NCBI GenBank assembly: GCA_038326995.1 | Contig: JBBQKP010000205.1 | Coordinates: 1 to 6,065 of the forward strand | From: JBBQKP01 sp038326995 | GTDB taxonomy: Bacteria > Planctomycetota > Phycisphaerae > Tepidisphaerales > Tepidisphaeraceae | Direction: 5' to 3' | DNA: 6,065 bases | Shown: in pieces, positions 5,962 to 6,065 of the stretch | How positions within the stretch are numbered: position 1 is the first letter of the stretch | Layout: the number at the start of each line of letters is the position of its first letter | Translations under genes and position numbers: made by a program | Notes under the pieces: model-generated | Databases searched by the model: none | Told to the model about the DNA's origin: nothing | The model's input: only the letters and a program-made list of their open reading frames with translations

Positions 5962-6065
5962 CAAGAACAGCTTCGGACGCATCGACGTTCACTCTCACAT
6001 TCTGCCCGGCATTGATGACGGAAGCCGCAGCATCGCCGAGTCGGTGTCGCTCGCGCTGGCGATGA
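5948..6065 (+). CDS. CpsB/YwqE-type PHP-family tyrosine-protein phosphatase, N-terminal fragment
   Basis: The first 39 codons of a gene cut by the window end. After a short leader (MNTGTKNSFGR) the sequence reads IDVHSHILPGIDDGSRS followed by IAESVSLALAM. This is the characteristic opening of the CpsB/CapC/YwqE family of manganese-dependent tyrosine phosphatases in the PHP superfamily. HSH (residues 15-17) supplies metal ligands, and ILPGIDDGS is the family signature. Relatives dephosphorylate tyrosine kinases that control polysaccharide synthesis, so exopolysaccharide genes may lie beyond the window. An in-frame TAA at 5945 sits directly before the ATG, which fixes this as the earliest start. 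It probably shares a transcript with the methyltransferase 29 bp upstream. Confidence 0.88.
   Translation, partial: MNTGTKNSFGRIDVHSHILPGIDDGSRSIAESVSLALAM

Overview
The window looks like a GC-rich bacterial chromosome segment, most likely from a planctomycete and perhaps from the Phycisphaerae. This is inferred from four things: a Thr-Gln-Pro-rich tail on a secreted protein, weak or absent Shine-Dalgarno sequences before nearly every start, the gene families present, and a cluster of GGGTGCCAC-headed hairpins. No marker gene proves the taxonomy.

Layout. A short perfect hairpin (6-24) precedes a rightward DUF502 membrane-protein gene (about 183-839). It converges, with only 16 bp between the stop codons, on a leftward gene for an exported type I phosphodiesterase/alkaline-phosphatase-superfamily enzyme (856-1878). 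Next comes a roughly 420-bp gene-free stretch (1879-2297) holding five related hairpins, three on the plus and two on the minus strand. A leftward ComF-family gene (2298-3104) follows. Only 46 bp away, a divergent rightward gene (3151-5301) encodes a DUF255/YyaL-type thioredoxin-domain protein whose C-terminus looks like a DsbD N-terminal domain. Its stop overlaps the start of a SAM-dependent methyltransferase gene (5301-5918) as TGATG. A 17-bp tandem repeat that duplicates a start-codon region then leads into the first 39 codons of a CpsB/YwqE-type PHP-family tyrosine phosphatase, cut off by the window end.

Functional reading. The three rightward genes from 3151 onward are probably one transcript, joined by overlapping stop and start codons. 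No shared pathway is evident from their products. ComF and the exported phosphatase are ordinary accessory or housekeeping genes separated by the repeat cluster and are probably transcribed separately. The most unusual feature is the hairpin cluster. Its five copies keep the head sequence and a TAYT-like tetraloop, while the stem bases differ between copies but remain paired. This is what one expects of a REP/REPIN-like family or of IS200/IS605-type end hairpins. No transposase gene is present in the window.
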